34,830 bases of DNA from Mariniblastus sp. (GCA_014237975.1 JABACA010000036.1:1-34830), one strand, 5' to 3'; counted from the first letter of the stretch, positions 7,754 to 17,264 are shown. Numbers and translations: made by a program. The notes: a model not told the origin generated them from the sequence alone.

Positions 7754-9226
7754 CTAGCCAGTTGGTTTCGTTGGCGTGTCCGGCTGTAGATCTTTGCTGC
7801 GTTGTTTCAAAAACAACTCGTGCAGTTTTGATGCGATACCCGAATGTTCCGCCGCAACATCGGTTTGTTCCCGTGGATCCTTTGTCAGGTTAAACAGCTG
7901 CCAATCCTGGGCATCCATCGGTTCCTGCTTGCTGTATTTGACGATCTTCCAATCACCGTGTTGCAGCGCCCAACGGTTGGTTTTCCTGTTCCAGATCCAG
8001 TACAGATCACGTTCTACCAACGGTTCATCGGCAAAGACAATCGGTGAAAGGTCCACCCCATCCCAGGGAACGGGCTGGCTCGGTTGATATCCAACCAGAC
8101 CAGCCAACGTCGGAAACCAATCGATGATGTGAACCGGGTCGGACACCTGTTTGGGTTGGATATGACCGGGCCAATTGGCAAACCCGGGAACGTGAATGCC
8201 ACCTTCCCATACGTCTGTCTTTTTTCCCTTCATCGGCAACGGCTGATTGAATTGGGTCAACTTGAGATCGTCGGGGTAGGCGTTGCCCGGCCAACTCCCT
8301 TGCGGTCCATTGTCAGAAGAAAAAAGAATCAGCGTGTTTTCTCGTTGGCCCGTCCGTTGCAAGGCTGCCACGATCTCGCCAATGGCATGATCCAGGTGAT
8401 GGGCTGCGGCCAATAGCAATCTTTTTTCCGGGTCCGGTTCACTTTGGATTTTTCCTGCTGGATCATTAAACCACTTGATCTGGTCTTCATTGCGCCAACG
8501 ATCCGGATTTTCCTTATCCAGCTGAGTCGGCTGGTCAACGAACGGGCCACGCTCATCCAGCGGCGTGTGGACCGCGTGGAAGGCGACATATAAAAAAAAG
8601 GGCCGTGTCCGTTTCTGTTCAATCACTCTGACCGCCTCGCGTGCGACCAGGTCGGTCGCATGGATCCCGTCTTGGCGACCGGGGATCGATTGATGATCCC
8701 GGTGCCAGGTTTCTTCAAAAGGCCCTGGGCGGTAGCGATGGTCGTACATGCCCACTGCCCCGGCCAACGATCCATAAGTATGGTCAAAGCCAAAATGATT
8801 CGGCCCGTGCTCCGGCCTGGATCCCAAGTGCCATTTGCCACACAGGTAGGTGTCATACCCTGCTTCCTTGAACATACTGCCCAGGGTAGGGGTGCCCAAT
8901 GGAAAGGCCGGTTCGTTACTGGCGGCCAATGCCTGGTGGCCAAAGCGCCCCGGGTAGCGACCCGTCATGACGGCGACACGGGTTGGTGTACACTGCGGCA
9001 TCACGTAATGCCTGGTAAACGTGGCACCCTGTTTAGCCAACTGATCGAGGTGCGGCGTATAAACCTTGGGATTGTTGTAACCAATATCGGCCCAGCCTTG
9101 ATCGTCGCTGATGATCACAATCACATTGGGTCGACCCTGTTCAGCCAGCAGTTGCGAGCATGCGGCAACCAGAACCAGGATTCCAAACACTCCAACCATC
9201 CATCTCGACAAGCCTGCTTTAACCAT
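7754..9226 (-). CDS. Secreted sulfatase (arylsulfatase family, formylglycine type)
   Basis: A 490-residue enzyme with a signal peptide (hydrophobic 11-27, ending LAEQ). The active-site signature C-T-P-T-R at 79-83 is the C-x-P-x-R site where Cys is converted to formylglycine. Calcium ligands are expected at D41-D42 (ISDDQGWAD) and in SSDNGPQGSW further on. The KWHLG motif, typical of family S1 sulfatases, is also present. It should hydrolyse sulfate esters outside the cytoplasm, probably on marine polysaccharides or glycosaminoglycan-like substrates, but the exact substrate cannot be told. AGAGGA-type ribosome bases lie about eight nt before the ATG. It begins 23 nt after the 1406-residue cytochrome-type protein, so the two are likely an operon. 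Confidence 0.95.
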   Translation of the reverse strand: MVKAGLSRWMVGVFGILVLVAACSQLLAEQGRPNVIVIISDDQGWADIGYNNPKVYTPHLDQLAKQGATFTRHYVMPQCTPTRVAVMTGRYPGRFGHQALAASNEPAFPLGTPTLGSMFKEAGYDTYLCGKWHLGSRPEHGPNHFGFDHTYGSLAGAVGMYDHRYRPGPFEETWHRDHQSIPGRQDGIHATDLVAREAVRVIEQKRTRPFFLYVAFHAVHTPLDERGPFVDQPTQLDKENPDRWRNEDQIKWFNDPAGKIQSEPDPEKRLLLAAAHHLDHAIGEIVAALQRTGQRENTLILFSSDNGPQGSWPGNAYPDDLKLTQFNQPLPMKGKKTDVWEGGIHVPGFANWPGHIQPKQVSDPVHIIDWFPTLAGLVGYQPSQPVPWDGVDLSPIVFADEPLVERDLYWIWNRKTNRWALQHGDWKIVKYSKQEPMDAQDWQLFNLTKDPREQTDVAAEHSGIASKLHELFLKQRSKDLQPDTPTKPTG

Positions 9227-9249
9227 CCACTTGATCCTCTCGTGTATAA

Positions 9250-12200
9250 CTAATTTTTGAGCGACTGCAGGTAATCCAGCAAACTGATAAAGTCATAGAG
9301 GCTGAATTCTTTCATCAAACCTTCTGGCATGCTGGAGATCGCGGATTCCCTTCTGGATTCAATCGTCTCCTTGGGCTGAATCCACTCTTTCCCCTCCTTG
9401 TCTCGCATGACAACCTGGTCGGCCGACTCCTCGGTTACGTATCCGGCAAGCAGGCGACCGTCGACATCCAGAATGATATTCGTTTTAAAACCTTGCGCGA
9501 TCGTCTTGTCAGGCAGGAGAATCGCTTCTGCCAGTTCCTTGCGTCGATACGTGTTGGAAATGTTACCCAGAAACGGTCCAATCGGTTTATCCCCTTGATG
9601 GACCGTATGACAAGCATTGCAATTTGCCTTGGCAAACACGACCTCACCGTGCCCGGCATCGCCCTTGGCCTTCAGTGCCTCGGCAATCACCTGCTCGTTT
9701 TTGAGCTGGGCCAATTTGGGCGTTTCGTCCCTGCGGGTTTTCAGCTTAAGAACTCCCACCGCCAACTTGGCCGCCTGCGACAACTCCGTATCGGGATCCT
9801 GGACGGCATCCAGGATCCAGTTGTCCAGGAAATGGTTTCCCGTCATGGCCGACGCACGGATCAAGCGAAGACGCGTCAGCGGATCCTTCCACTGTCGAGT
9901 CACTTCTTTGCTGGCGATTGTCCTGGCCGACGGTTTAGCATTTTTTCTGGAGGCGACCGTTAACAGGAATCCCTGTGGCCAAATACCGTTTTCCGGCCGT
10001 ATCGATTCCTTCACAACTAAATCAATATGGTTTTCAACCACCTTGGAAGATCCACAGACAAGGGCCAGTCGCTTGAGATCCGTCTCCGGCATCCGTTCAT
10101 CCGACAGCCGGGTCAAAGCTGCAACCATCGGTCGAATGACCGCCGGATCTTTCATCTTCGCCAAGACCTGGATGGCATCGGCGAGCACCGTATGCGAGAT
10201 CGGGCGACGTTGCAGCATCTTGTCCAAAAAGGGGAGGGTAGTTGCTGGCAGGGAACCTGCCGTCTTAAGCACTGAGATGGTGGGCCCAACCAATTCGGGT
10301 TGAGAACCAGCCATCTCAATAAAGTCGTTTAACCAGGCATCGTCCACCATCCGGTTTCGCCCGATGGTCTCCATCATGTATGCGGCGAGCGGCACGCCAG
10401 CCTGCTTCAATTCACTTCGCATAATCTCGCCAATCCGGGCACTCCCCTGCCAGGCCACCGGTTGGTAATAAGGCCCCCGCGTGTCCGGTCGCGTGCCCCA
10501 GGATCGACCATCCCATTCCGCTTCTTTATAATAAAGTCGACACAGTGTTTTCAAAACGTTTCTCTTTTGTCCGTCTGTGCTGCCGGGCAATAGGCCAATC
10601 AATTCATCGACGACCGCCACGTCATGCATCATCGCGAGCGCCCGAAACAACGGCGCGTCCATTTTCTTATCCTGCTGGATACGTTCGATACAGGCCTGCC
10701 ACACCTTGCGATCAGAATTGCCCGAAGCATACCGCTTGGCGAGCTCCCGGATGGCCGTATGTTGGACTAGCAAATCCTCATGGCCCGCGAGATCGAGCAA
10801 TTGTTCCAGGGTGCAAGTCGTCTGAATGTCGTGCACCATGGATCGCGGTTGATTCCGTCGGTCAAGGCCCAACGTTAACAACTGTTCCTGGCGGGAATCG
10901 TTGCGCCGAATCAATTCCCGTTGCGACTCCAGGCGGCGGCGGTGACTCGGCGAATCAAACAGCCCCACCAACTCGTCGTTTGACAGTTCCTGAAATTTCG
11001 GCAACGGCTCAGGCTGAAAGTCTTTCGGTTTTACCTGCACGATAAAACCGACATCCGCTCCCTCCCATTTGAAGGTGGCCCCTTTCCAACTGGAACAATA
11101 CAAACGGCTCATTCCATCCACGTCGGCATCGGTGGGTCGGGTTAATTGAACAAATTTTTGCGGTGACCGTGTCTCTCGAAATGTGGCCCCGGACGGTGCA
11201 ACCGCATGATGATACAACGCCCCGGTGCCCCAATCCGCTGAGAAGGGAGCGTGGTTCCAATCGCCAAACCCGGGTTCATCAACATAGACTGCCCCGCACC
11301 CCGAACCGCCACCATAATCGGCCAAAGGTGCGATGCACTCATCCGCAAAATTTTTGTACAGGCGGGGGTAACCATGATCGTCCCCGCCGGTAAAGTGATG
11401 AAACCGAACGTCCCAACCTCCCCCATCATTCGTATTATCCCGGGCAAACAATTCCAATTCGGGACTCACCGCAACTTCCAATATATTTCGCGTGCCCGTC
11501 GAATAAATTTCCAACCCCGTTCCGTCAGGACGCACCCGAATCACCCCGCCTCCTCGATGAGTGAGTCGTGTTCCATCGGTTCCCTCCGCATTCAAAAAAC
11601 CAAAGTCTCCCCCGGCAACGTACAAATACCCATCAACTCCCAGACTCAAACCATTGGTCGTGTGGTCTGCCGGGCGTTTGTCATAGCCAAAGGCTAGATT
11701 CTTTACCAGAACGTTCTGCTCATCCGCGACTCCATCGCCGTCGTTGTCAATGAAGACTGACAGGTGGGGTGGGTGCATCAGGTACAACCGGTCATGATCC
11801 CACACGAGCCCACGCGGCGCATCGACTTCGCAAAAGACATTGGTCTGATCGGCCCTCCCGTCACCGTCGATATCTTTCAGGCGAATCACTCGCCCACGTT
11901 TGGGATCCCGCCCCAGTGATCCGTTCCCATCCGAACTGACAAACAGGGTACCGTCGGGTGCCGCTGCGACGAACACCGGGTAGTTGACTGCCGGAGGCGC
12001 TGCAAAAACGGTTGCCTCGAAACCCTCTGCAACCTTGACGCCTTTCAAAATTTCCGCCTCCCGCTCAGGCGTTAATCGTTTCATAACGGGCGGAGCGTTG
12101 CCCTGCTTGGCATACGGATCGTCTTCGCCCGGTTTCTTGCCGGCGGGCGTCGGTTGGAACAGCGGTTTGAATTCCTTGCTTGCCGGCCAAAGGTTCTTCA

Positions 12201-13470
12201 GCTTTTTCCCTTTGAATTCAACTTCGCGAATACTGCACCAGCCACCTTTGTTTGTTCCCAGGCCTTCGATTCGAATTTTCTTGACCGGTTGATCTGCATT
12301 CGGCAATGCCTGAAACCCGGGCAGGTCCTGATCGTTATTTTCTACATCCACCACAACCTCAAATTTTCCCTCAGCCGCGGCCGCCAGCACCTTGTATTGG
12401 TAGGCCACATCGCGTTCCCACGTGATCTTGATTTCAGTAACCTGCTGCGGTTTCTCGAATTCAAATTCGATCCATTGCGGATAGCTGCTGTCTTTGGCAC
12501 ACCACCGCGTGTTGCGGTCGCCATCCAAAACATCCTGCGGTTCGTGGTTAGGCTGGACGGAAGAGGCGGATACGTGAACCAAATTGGCATTCTTGGGCAT
12601 GGACTTGGGCTTTGGCTTGGCTTTCTTGTCCGCTCCTCCCTTGGATTCGACAAAGGTAACCTTGTTTTTGCCGGTAAAAGGAACCAGGTTCTCAGGAGAC
12701 AATTTTCCACACGACCAAAGGGTGCCCCGGGTCACCAAGTCCAAGTAACGATCGTCGGCTACGCCCTCGTTATAATGACCCAATGACATGCTGAAACTCC
12801 GCGCTCCCTGTTTTTCATTGGTCCAGATCACGACCGCCTGTTGTTCGGTCTCCTTTCCGTTGCGGTTAATTCTCTGCTTGCCGATGGCCAGAGGATGAGC
12901 GTCGAAAAGCTTGGCATTATTGTAGAGTTCGTCTTTTTCGATCGTCCAATCCTCTGCGCCCTTGACGATCGGATGCTCCCGATCTACGAATTCGACTTCC
13001 AACGGAACGTGCGGTCCATGACCGGTGGATTGTAGTCCCAGATGTTTAAACCACAAATCGGTCCCGTTTCGAAAACTGTGCATGGCACAGTGCAGGTGGA
13101 CCGCTGGCGTTTTTTCGTGCACCTTGAGAATTCGTTTTACCAACTCGACATCTTTGTTGCTGGCCGCACATTCGTCGTGAATGATAACGTCATATCCGTT
13201 GGCCCAGTTGACGTTGTCATAGACGGTCAAAGGAGGATTGGTCGACTTGTCATTGGTCCACCAGACATCGACCTGAATATTGCCGCGCTGCTGGATTCCC
13301 TCCGATAAAATTTTATGCTGCTGCACGTAATCGTGACAGCATCCACCGCAAATGAGCAATGCCCTGATCGGCTGGCTGGACGACGGTGCCGATTGGACAG
13401 CGCCGTTTTGAGCAACCATGATTCCAGGTAAAGCGAGCAGTGCCCCCAGACAAATGATTCGAACAATCAT
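9250..13470 (-). CDS. ThuA / discoidin-like / Pirellula-type propeller / HEAT / cytochrome c fusion protein
   Basis: A 1406-residue exported protein with signal peptide 1-20. In order: a ThuA-like domain (34-262; start IRALLICGGCCHDY); a Lys/Pro linker; a discoidin or F5/8-type domain (297-421; QDVLDGDRNTRWCAKD); the 'Pirellula/Verrucomicrobium' NHL-type six-bladed propeller (about 475-830), seen as repeated DxDGDGxAD calcium-type loops such as DIDGDGRADQTN and FIDNDGDGVADE; HEAT-like helical repeats (about 880-1230); and the C-terminal Planctomycetes-type cytochrome c domain with haem site CNACH at 1284-1288. Such proteins are thought to oxidise sugars or alcohols at the cell surface and pass electrons through the haem. 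Here substrate and acceptor are inferred only. The ATG at 13470 has AGGGA six bases upstream. The following sulfatase suggests joint use on sulfated glycans. Confidence 0.93.
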   Translation of the reverse strand: MIVRIICLGALLALPGIMVAQNGAVQSAPSSSQPIRALLICGGCCHDYVQQHKILSEGIQQRGNIQVDVWWTNDKSTNPPLTVYDNVNWANGYDVIIHDECAASNKDVELVKRILKVHEKTPAVHLHCAMHSFRNGTDLWFKHLGLQSTGHGPHVPLEVEFVDREHPIVKGAEDWTIEKDELYNNAKLFDAHPLAIGKQRINRNGKETEQQAVVIWTNEKQGARSFSMSLGHYNEGVADDRYLDLVTRGTLWSCGKLSPENLVPFTGKNKVTFVESKGGADKKAKPKPKSMPKNANLVHVSASSVQPNHEPQDVLDGDRNTRWCAKDSSYPQWIEFEFEKPQQVTEIKITWERDVAYQYKVLAAAAEGKFEVVVDVENNDQDLPGFQALPNADQPVKKIRIEGLGTNKGGWCSIREVEFKGKKLKNLWPASKEFKPLFQPTPAGKKPGEDDPYAKQGNAPPVMKRLTPEREAEILKGVKVAEGFEATVFAAPPAVNYPVFVAAAPDGTLFVSSDGNGSLGRDPKRGRVIRLKDIDGDGRADQTNVFCEVDAPRGLVWDHDRLYLMHPPHLSVFIDNDGDGVADEQNVLVKNLAFGYDKRPADHTTNGLSLGVDGYLYVAGGDFGFLNAEGTDGTRLTHRGGGVIRVRPDGTGLEIYSTGTRNILEVAVSPELELFARDNTNDGGGWDVRFHHFTGGDDHGYPRLYKNFADECIAPLADYGGGSGCGAVYVDEPGFGDWNHAPFSADWGTGALYHHAVAPSGATFRETRSPQKFVQLTRPTDADVDGMSRLYCSSWKGATFKWEGADVGFIVQVKPKDFQPEPLPKFQELSNDELVGLFDSPSHRRRLESQRELIRRNDSRQEQLLTLGLDRRNQPRSMVHDIQTTCTLEQLLDLAGHEDLLVQHTAIRELAKRYASGNSDRKVWQACIERIQQDKKMDAPLFRALAMMHDVAVVDELIGLLPGSTDGQKRNVLKTLCRLYYKEAEWDGRSWGTRPDTRGPYYQPVAWQGSARIGEIMRSELKQAGVPLAAYMMETIGRNRMVDDAWLNDFIEMAGSQPELVGPTISVLKTAGSLPATTLPFLDKMLQRRPISHTVLADAIQVLAKMKDPAVIRPMVAALTRLSDERMPETDLKRLALVCGSSKVVENHIDLVVKESIRPENGIWPQGFLLTVASRKNAKPSARTIASKEVTRQWKDPLTRLRLIRASAMTGNHFLDNWILDAVQDPDTELSQAAKLAVGVLKLKTRRDETPKLAQLKNEQVIAEALKAKGDAGHGEVVFAKANCNACHTVHQGDKPIGPFLGNISNTYRRKELAEAILLPDKTIAQGFKTNIILDVDGRLLAGYVTEESADQVVMRDKEGKEWIQPKETIESRRESAISSMPEGLMKEFSLYDFISLLDYLQSLKN

Positions 13471-13699
13471 TTAAAATCCCTAACTAAAAACTGACGATAC
13501 CAAATTATTACCGCTTAACAGGGTGCCCCTACTAACCGATCAGGTCCATTATCCTGCGGCCGCCAAACAAAACTAGTCACCCCAACCATAAAAGCCAGGA
13601 AACCGTTTCAAGGCAACGGACCCGCTGGGAGCATTTGCGACCAAACAGGTCCGCTGTTCGGGGGGGCAGGGGAGTAGAATCAGGCAGACAATTATCAGG

Positions 13700-14230
13700 T
13701 CAGCTCTCTTGGCCACAACCACGGATGGCCAGCGATCGTCGATAGCAAACCACTGCCAGCCAACCCCCAATCGCTGCGAACAACCAACCCCACAACAATT
13801 GACCGGCGCCCATAAACAGTTCGCGCCAAGGTTGAAACTCCACGTTTGGCCCAAAACCACCGCCTGCCGCGGGTAACACCGGATTCAAGGCAGGGTCTAA
13901 CGGAACGGGCCGCACCACTTTCGAATAGGTCCAAGTCAGCAATTGGTTCGTCAAGAGCGGCGAGTCCATCGCGTTGTCCGTTTCAATCAAACCCGACAAC
14001 GTCACGTAGCCCAAGCCCCACAGGCAGAATCCGATCCAGTAGGCGCGTCTTGCACCTGGGTGAAATATTGCAAACAGCAAAGCGCACAAGAGGCCGACGA
14101 GCGTCGCCGTCACGAAAACGGCAAACAGGAATGGCGACGACTGAGTCATGGCAATCAGCCCCAACGCCGATACGGTTACCACCACCATCAATTGTAAAAT
14201 CGAAAATTGACGAGACGACGTTTGCGACAT
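13700..14230 (-). CDS. Small membrane protein, planctomycete-specific type
   Basis: The protein has 176 residues, with a GAGGGAGA ribosome site before the ATG at 14230. The N-terminus (RQFSILQLMVVVTVSALGL) is the short 'R-x-F-S-x-x-x-L' entry followed by a hydrophobic helix that I have seen often in planctomycete membrane proteins of unknown role. Four hydrophobic stretches are visible near 12-28, 32-55, 64-82 and 140-162. A Pro/Gly-rich loop (LDPALNPVLPAAGGGFG) separates the last two. No catalytic motif is seen. It stands alone: about 230 bp separate it from the large cytochrome gene downstream, and about 270 bp separate it from the DUF1254 gene upstream. Confidence 0.72.
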   Translation of the reverse strand: MSQTSSRQFSILQLMVVVTVSALGLIAMTQSSPFLFAVFVTATLVGLLCALLFAIFHPGARRAYWIGFCLWGLGYVTLSGLIETDNAMDSPLLTNQLLTWTYSKVVRPVPLDPALNPVLPAAGGGFGPNVEFQPWRELFMGAGQLLWGWLFAAIGGWLAVVCYRRSLAIRGCGQES

Positions 14231-14433
14231 TGCGCTCTCCCTCTAGTTTGACAAGCAATCCAACTTGTCACGCTATTTCTACCGGCAGCCGGGTGGCAGG
14301 CTCAAACCTATATTGAATCATAAAACAAGCGACACGCCTTACAACAAGAACCGTGAATCAACACAAAATTGAACCGGAACGGAAAATAAGGGCAGCCTTT
14401 GTATCTCATTCCACGCAACGAACGGGTAGAAAT

Positions 14434-14502
14434 AAAGGCCCGTCGGATGACACCAGCGGACCGTTACCAACAAGGGCACTACGATTCCAGACGGTGGCCT
14501 TT
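14434..14502 (-). terminator. Probable intrinsic terminator of the DUF1254 gene
   Basis: Reading the minus strand, AAAGGC (starting within the stop codon) and CCGTC pair with GACGG and GCCTTT, giving 11 base pairs with a 2-nt bulge, followed at once by TTTATTT. The loop is long (about 45 nt) and may hold its own small hairpin. The stem plus U-rich end right after the stop codon fits a Rho-independent terminator. Confidence 0.5.
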
Positions 14503-16030
14503 AATCCACTCGCTCAATTTCACCCGGCCTCCAGGTCTTGTCGAACCACGGTTTCAACGGGCCGTACAAACGCAAGCAGACGAACCATCCTTTTCCAGGA
14601 ACCGTTTGTATCCAGTTAGCCTCGTGGCCTGTTGGCGCCTCGGGCGAAAACCAGATCGTGGTAGAACCATCCGCATTGGGTTTCATATCCCGGTTACGTT
14701 GATTGTTTTTGCTGGGGTAGAGCTGACCCGTTTGCAGCATCGACCGAGTTTGTGGGTCATAGACCACCAGCGACCAAAAATCCTTGGCCGGGACATCGGC
14801 CGGAATGTCAACTTGATAGGTTTTGCTGCCATCCAGATATTCTCCTTGGTCGTCGGTTGCCGCCAACGCATATTGTGAACCAGCACCAACCATTTCCAGA
14901 ACCATCGCAGGTGTGTTCACCGTCGCGATATAGAAAAACAGGGTGCGGGCATCCTTGTTGCGGCCCCCCTTACCCTGGTCAATCAGCCACCGATAATCGG
15001 CGCCATCAAAAGCGCTGAACCAGGCACTTTTGGGACCATAGTATCGAATGGTCTTCGACCGGGGACGAAATGCGAGTGCTCGCGCCGTCGCGTTGCCGAC
15101 CGCCACGGCGTCTGTAAGGATTCGTTTCATCCGTTCATCCGGCTTGAAAGACTTACCTTTTTCAATGCCGATGGAAGCCAGGTTTCCTCGGATCTCGGGG
15201 TCTAGAAATTCAATCGGTTCGCGTTGAATGACATCGTCTATCTCCGCGTAGAACGAAAAATCATTGGCGTGAATGGTGTTCATGACTTTGCCGGTGCCGT
15301 TGACCACTTCCAGTGCTGGCGGATTGGCCGCATCGGCCAACGGGTAAATTTTCAATCCCTCGGTCCACATCTTAACGGCCGCGTCGGTCTTGCCGTCCTT
15401 CAGGAAACCGCGCAGTGGCAACCAATTCACATAGGTACGACTATTTGCCACGAAATAACCTTTGGGAACGTCGCCTTCATAGCCGGGCGGCAGAATCAAA
15501 TACTTCCCACCCTTGCCCTTGTCGGGACCGGGCGCACCCATGTCGACGACAAACCTAAAATAGGCGTCGTTGACAGTTCCGGGACCAGCCCCGGGTGGAA
15601 TCTCGACTACCGTTGGCCCATCTCGTTCGAGATTCAACAGACCGATGGCATAAATGGTGTCGGTGTTACCGGTCAAAAACAATGCGTTGGAGTCCATCAG
15701 TTCCTCGAACAACAGGACTTTGTTAGCCTTGTCGATCCCCACGCTCTCCATTCCGCGTCGCATTGCTTCGATGGATGCGAGTGGAACGAGATCGAGGAAT
15801 GCCTCGACACCTCGCATGCGGTCCAGGTTTTCATAGACCTTTTCGACCGTCGATGGCTCAGGCATCCCGTCAAAAAAACTGAGGGTTCCAAGTTGTTCGG
15901 TTTGGACTTCGTCCGGCGTCATAATTTCGGAGGGGATGGGAGTGTTGTAACCAGCAGGTACCTGGGCAACACCCATCCCGCCCCACAACGACAACGCGAA
16001 AATTACCATAAGTTTTAATAGTTTCTTCAT
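14501..16030 (-). CDS. Secreted DUF1254/DUF1214 domain protein
   Basis: The protein has 509 residues. Signal peptide 1-22 (KKLLKLMVIFALSLWGGMGVAQ) exports it. The first half carries the DUF1254 features FLTGNTDTIYAIGLLNLERDGP and the VEIPPGAGPGTVNDAYFR turn. The C-terminal third is DUF1214, with strand patterns DGSKTYQVDIPAD, FWSLVVYD and TWRPGEIERVD. Both domains occur together in a widespread bacterial family of uncertain function, predicted to be periplasmic. No catalytic residues can be assigned. The ATG at 16030 has AAGGACT five to ten bases upstream. It stands alone on its strand, ending at the terminator-like inverted repeat, so it is probably a single-gene transcript. Confidence 0.9.
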   Translation of the reverse strand: MKKLLKLMVIFALSLWGGMGVAQVPAGYNTPIPSEIMTPDEVQTEQLGTLSFFDGMPEPSTVEKVYENLDRMRGVEAFLDLVPLASIEAMRRGMESVGIDKANKVLLFEELMDSNALFLTGNTDTIYAIGLLNLERDGPTVVEIPPGAGPGTVNDAYFRFVVDMGAPGPDKGKGGKYLILPPGYEGDVPKGYFVANSRTYVNWLPLRGFLKDGKTDAAVKMWTEGLKIYPLADAANPPALEVVNGTGKVMNTIHANDFSFYAEIDDVIQREPIEFLDPEIRGNLASIGIEKGKSFKPDERMKRILTDAVAVGNATARALAFRPRSKTIRYYGPKSAWFSAFDGADYRWLIDQGKGGRNKDARTLFFYIATVNTPAMVLEMVGAGSQYALAATDDQGEYLDGSKTYQVDIPADVPAKDFWSLVVYDPQTRSMLQTGQLYPSKNNQRNRDMKPNADGSTTIWFSPEAPTGHEANWIQTVPGKGWFVCLRLYGPLKPWFDKTWRPGEIERVD

Positions 16031-16061
16031 GGGAGTCCTTGCAACTTCAGTTAATCAATAA

Positions 16062-16330
16062 ATCGCCTGCGTTGAAACTCTACAATATCTCAACCAGGAA
16101 CCTGTAGATGCCACGCTTACCGGCTGGCTCTGGGACTGGGAAATGCCCCAATCGATCGATTCGGTCATCAACCACCGAGATTCCTGACTCGCCAGCCAAT
16201 CTTCGTACGGATACTGGATCGATGTTGACGGGAAAGAACCGGGATTTGTGCCGAATCAAGTCACAACATTTTTACAGACCACGAACCAGATCGTCAACGA
16301 CTCTATTATCGCCAGGTCGCAAACGTTAAT
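16062..16330 (+). pseudogene. Possible relic of a PAS/PAC sensory domain
   Basis: Frame 3n on the plus strand, after a TAA at 16059, reads ETLQYLNQEPVDATLTGW then LWDWEMPQ, which resembles the start of PAS domains in bacterial sensor kinases (A-T-x-x-G-x-W-D-W). A TGA follows at 16185-16187. The same frame then gives WIDVDGKEPGFVPNQVTTF and LQTTNQIV, which resembles a PAC motif (D-G-K-P-x-x-x-x-x-x-D-I/V-T-x-x-x-Q-x). The central part of a PAS domain is missing, there is no start codon or ribosome site, and the frame runs into the end of the channel gene on the other strand. I read it as a decayed fragment of a PAS-containing kinase or cyclase. This rests on weak similarity by eye. Confidence 0.35.
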
Positions 16331-16955
16331 CAGTTTGTGCCTTATGGTGATCGACCAAACGGTGCTGGATAAAGATAAGTGGTGTACAAACAAAAACCAA
16401 TGTTGACATTCGCTCGCTAACGGGAACCAGCACCACGCCGAGAATATTTAAACCGATTGCAGCCACAATCCTCAAGTCCATACCTACGATCACGGCCCTG
16501 GAAATTTTGTGATCCGTTAAAGCTCGCAACCCGTAATGCCAAATCAACAACAACAACAAATAATTCGCAAGTTGTACAAAACCGAACAGGACCGCCACAT
16601 TAAAATCGGTGGGATAATGGGATCGTATACCCGTGACCCACGGGGCCAACGAAAGCGGCAGCATGAAACACAGGTTCATCCAGATAAAGGTACGGTTACA
16701 ACGCACCATGTAATTGAGCATCACATGGTGTAAAACCCAGTAGGAAGCAATCAACGTGAAACTGGTAAAATAGGGCAACAACTGGTGTTCAATCTTGGTG
16801 AAAAAAGCAAGAGTTCCCTGGTTGATGAAATCATGTGATTCCGGAATATCCAGCCCCAAAACCATGATGGTGATCACGATCGCGAAAACACCATCGGAAA
16901 GACTGAACAAACGGTCCATTGTCAGCGGGACCGGAAATCCCTCTTGATTTGTCAT
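16326..16955 (-). CDS. TMEM175-type (DUF1211) potassium channel-like membrane protein
   Basis: A 209-residue membrane protein. The signature R-L-F-S-L-S-D-G-V-F-A-I at 15-26 (R15, F17, S18, D21, G22) in the first helix is the conserved selectivity-filter region of bacterial TMEM175/DUF1211 proteins. These have six membrane segments and form potassium-permeable tetramers. Five further hydrophobic stretches follow, including LLPYFTSFTLIASYWVLHH and LIWHYGL, which fits the family. I chose the ATG at 16955 because AAGG lies nine bases before it; the extended frame to 16964 would need a TTG. It is monocistronic as far as can be seen. It overlaps by a few bases, on the opposite strand, the PAS-like relic. 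Confidence 0.85.
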   Translation of the reverse strand: MTNQEGFPVPLTMDRLFSLSDGVFAIVITIMVLGLDIPESHDFINQGTLAFFTKIEHQLLPYFTSFTLIASYWVLHHVMLNYMVRCNRTFIWMNLCFMLPLSLAPWVTGIRSHYPTDFNVAVLFGFVQLANYLLLLLIWHYGLRALTDHKISRAVIVGMDLRIVAAIGLNILGVVLVPVSERMSTLVFVCTPLIFIQHRLVDHHKAQTD

Positions 16956-17264
16956 GAATTGCAACCTTACTCGGAGTTCCTTTTGGCCATTCTGTCACGT
17001 TGCCGCACGCGGTTATCAATGTAACAGTTCCCCTTTGTTATTGTAATTCCATCGATTGAATTGGCAGCCACCTCACATCATCACACCGCCCAATACGAGT
17101 TACCCACATCTGATTTCGTCTCGAGAAAGGCGGTTCGAGACAGGCGGTTCGACTTGCTGCTTGAACTCGATTCCTGCCCATAAAACTGCCGGCCGGCTCA
17201 ATCACCCCATCCGTCCCATTCAATCCAGACAGGCAAGACTCCGATCGGCAAATCAAAAACCTGT
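16956..17264. other. Non-coding gap with a short direct repeat
   Basis: There is no gene that I can support in this 309-bp gap. It contains a perfect 10-bp direct repeat GGCGGTTCGA at 17129-17138 and 17143-17152 (14-bp period) near the 3' end of the glycosyltransferase gene. The repeated TTCGA recalls a tRNA T-loop, but no acceptor or anticodon arms can be assembled, so I do not call a tRNA. Confidence 0.3.

Noticed and set aside
9617-10303. A 228-codon plus-strand frame opposite the cytochrome protein
   Set aside because: It lies entirely within the HEAT/cytochrome region of a well-supported gene and shows no domain.
17129-17200. A tRNA gene, suggested by two GGTTCGA-like T-loop sequences
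   Set aside because: No acceptor stem, D-arm or anticodon arm could be paired around them.
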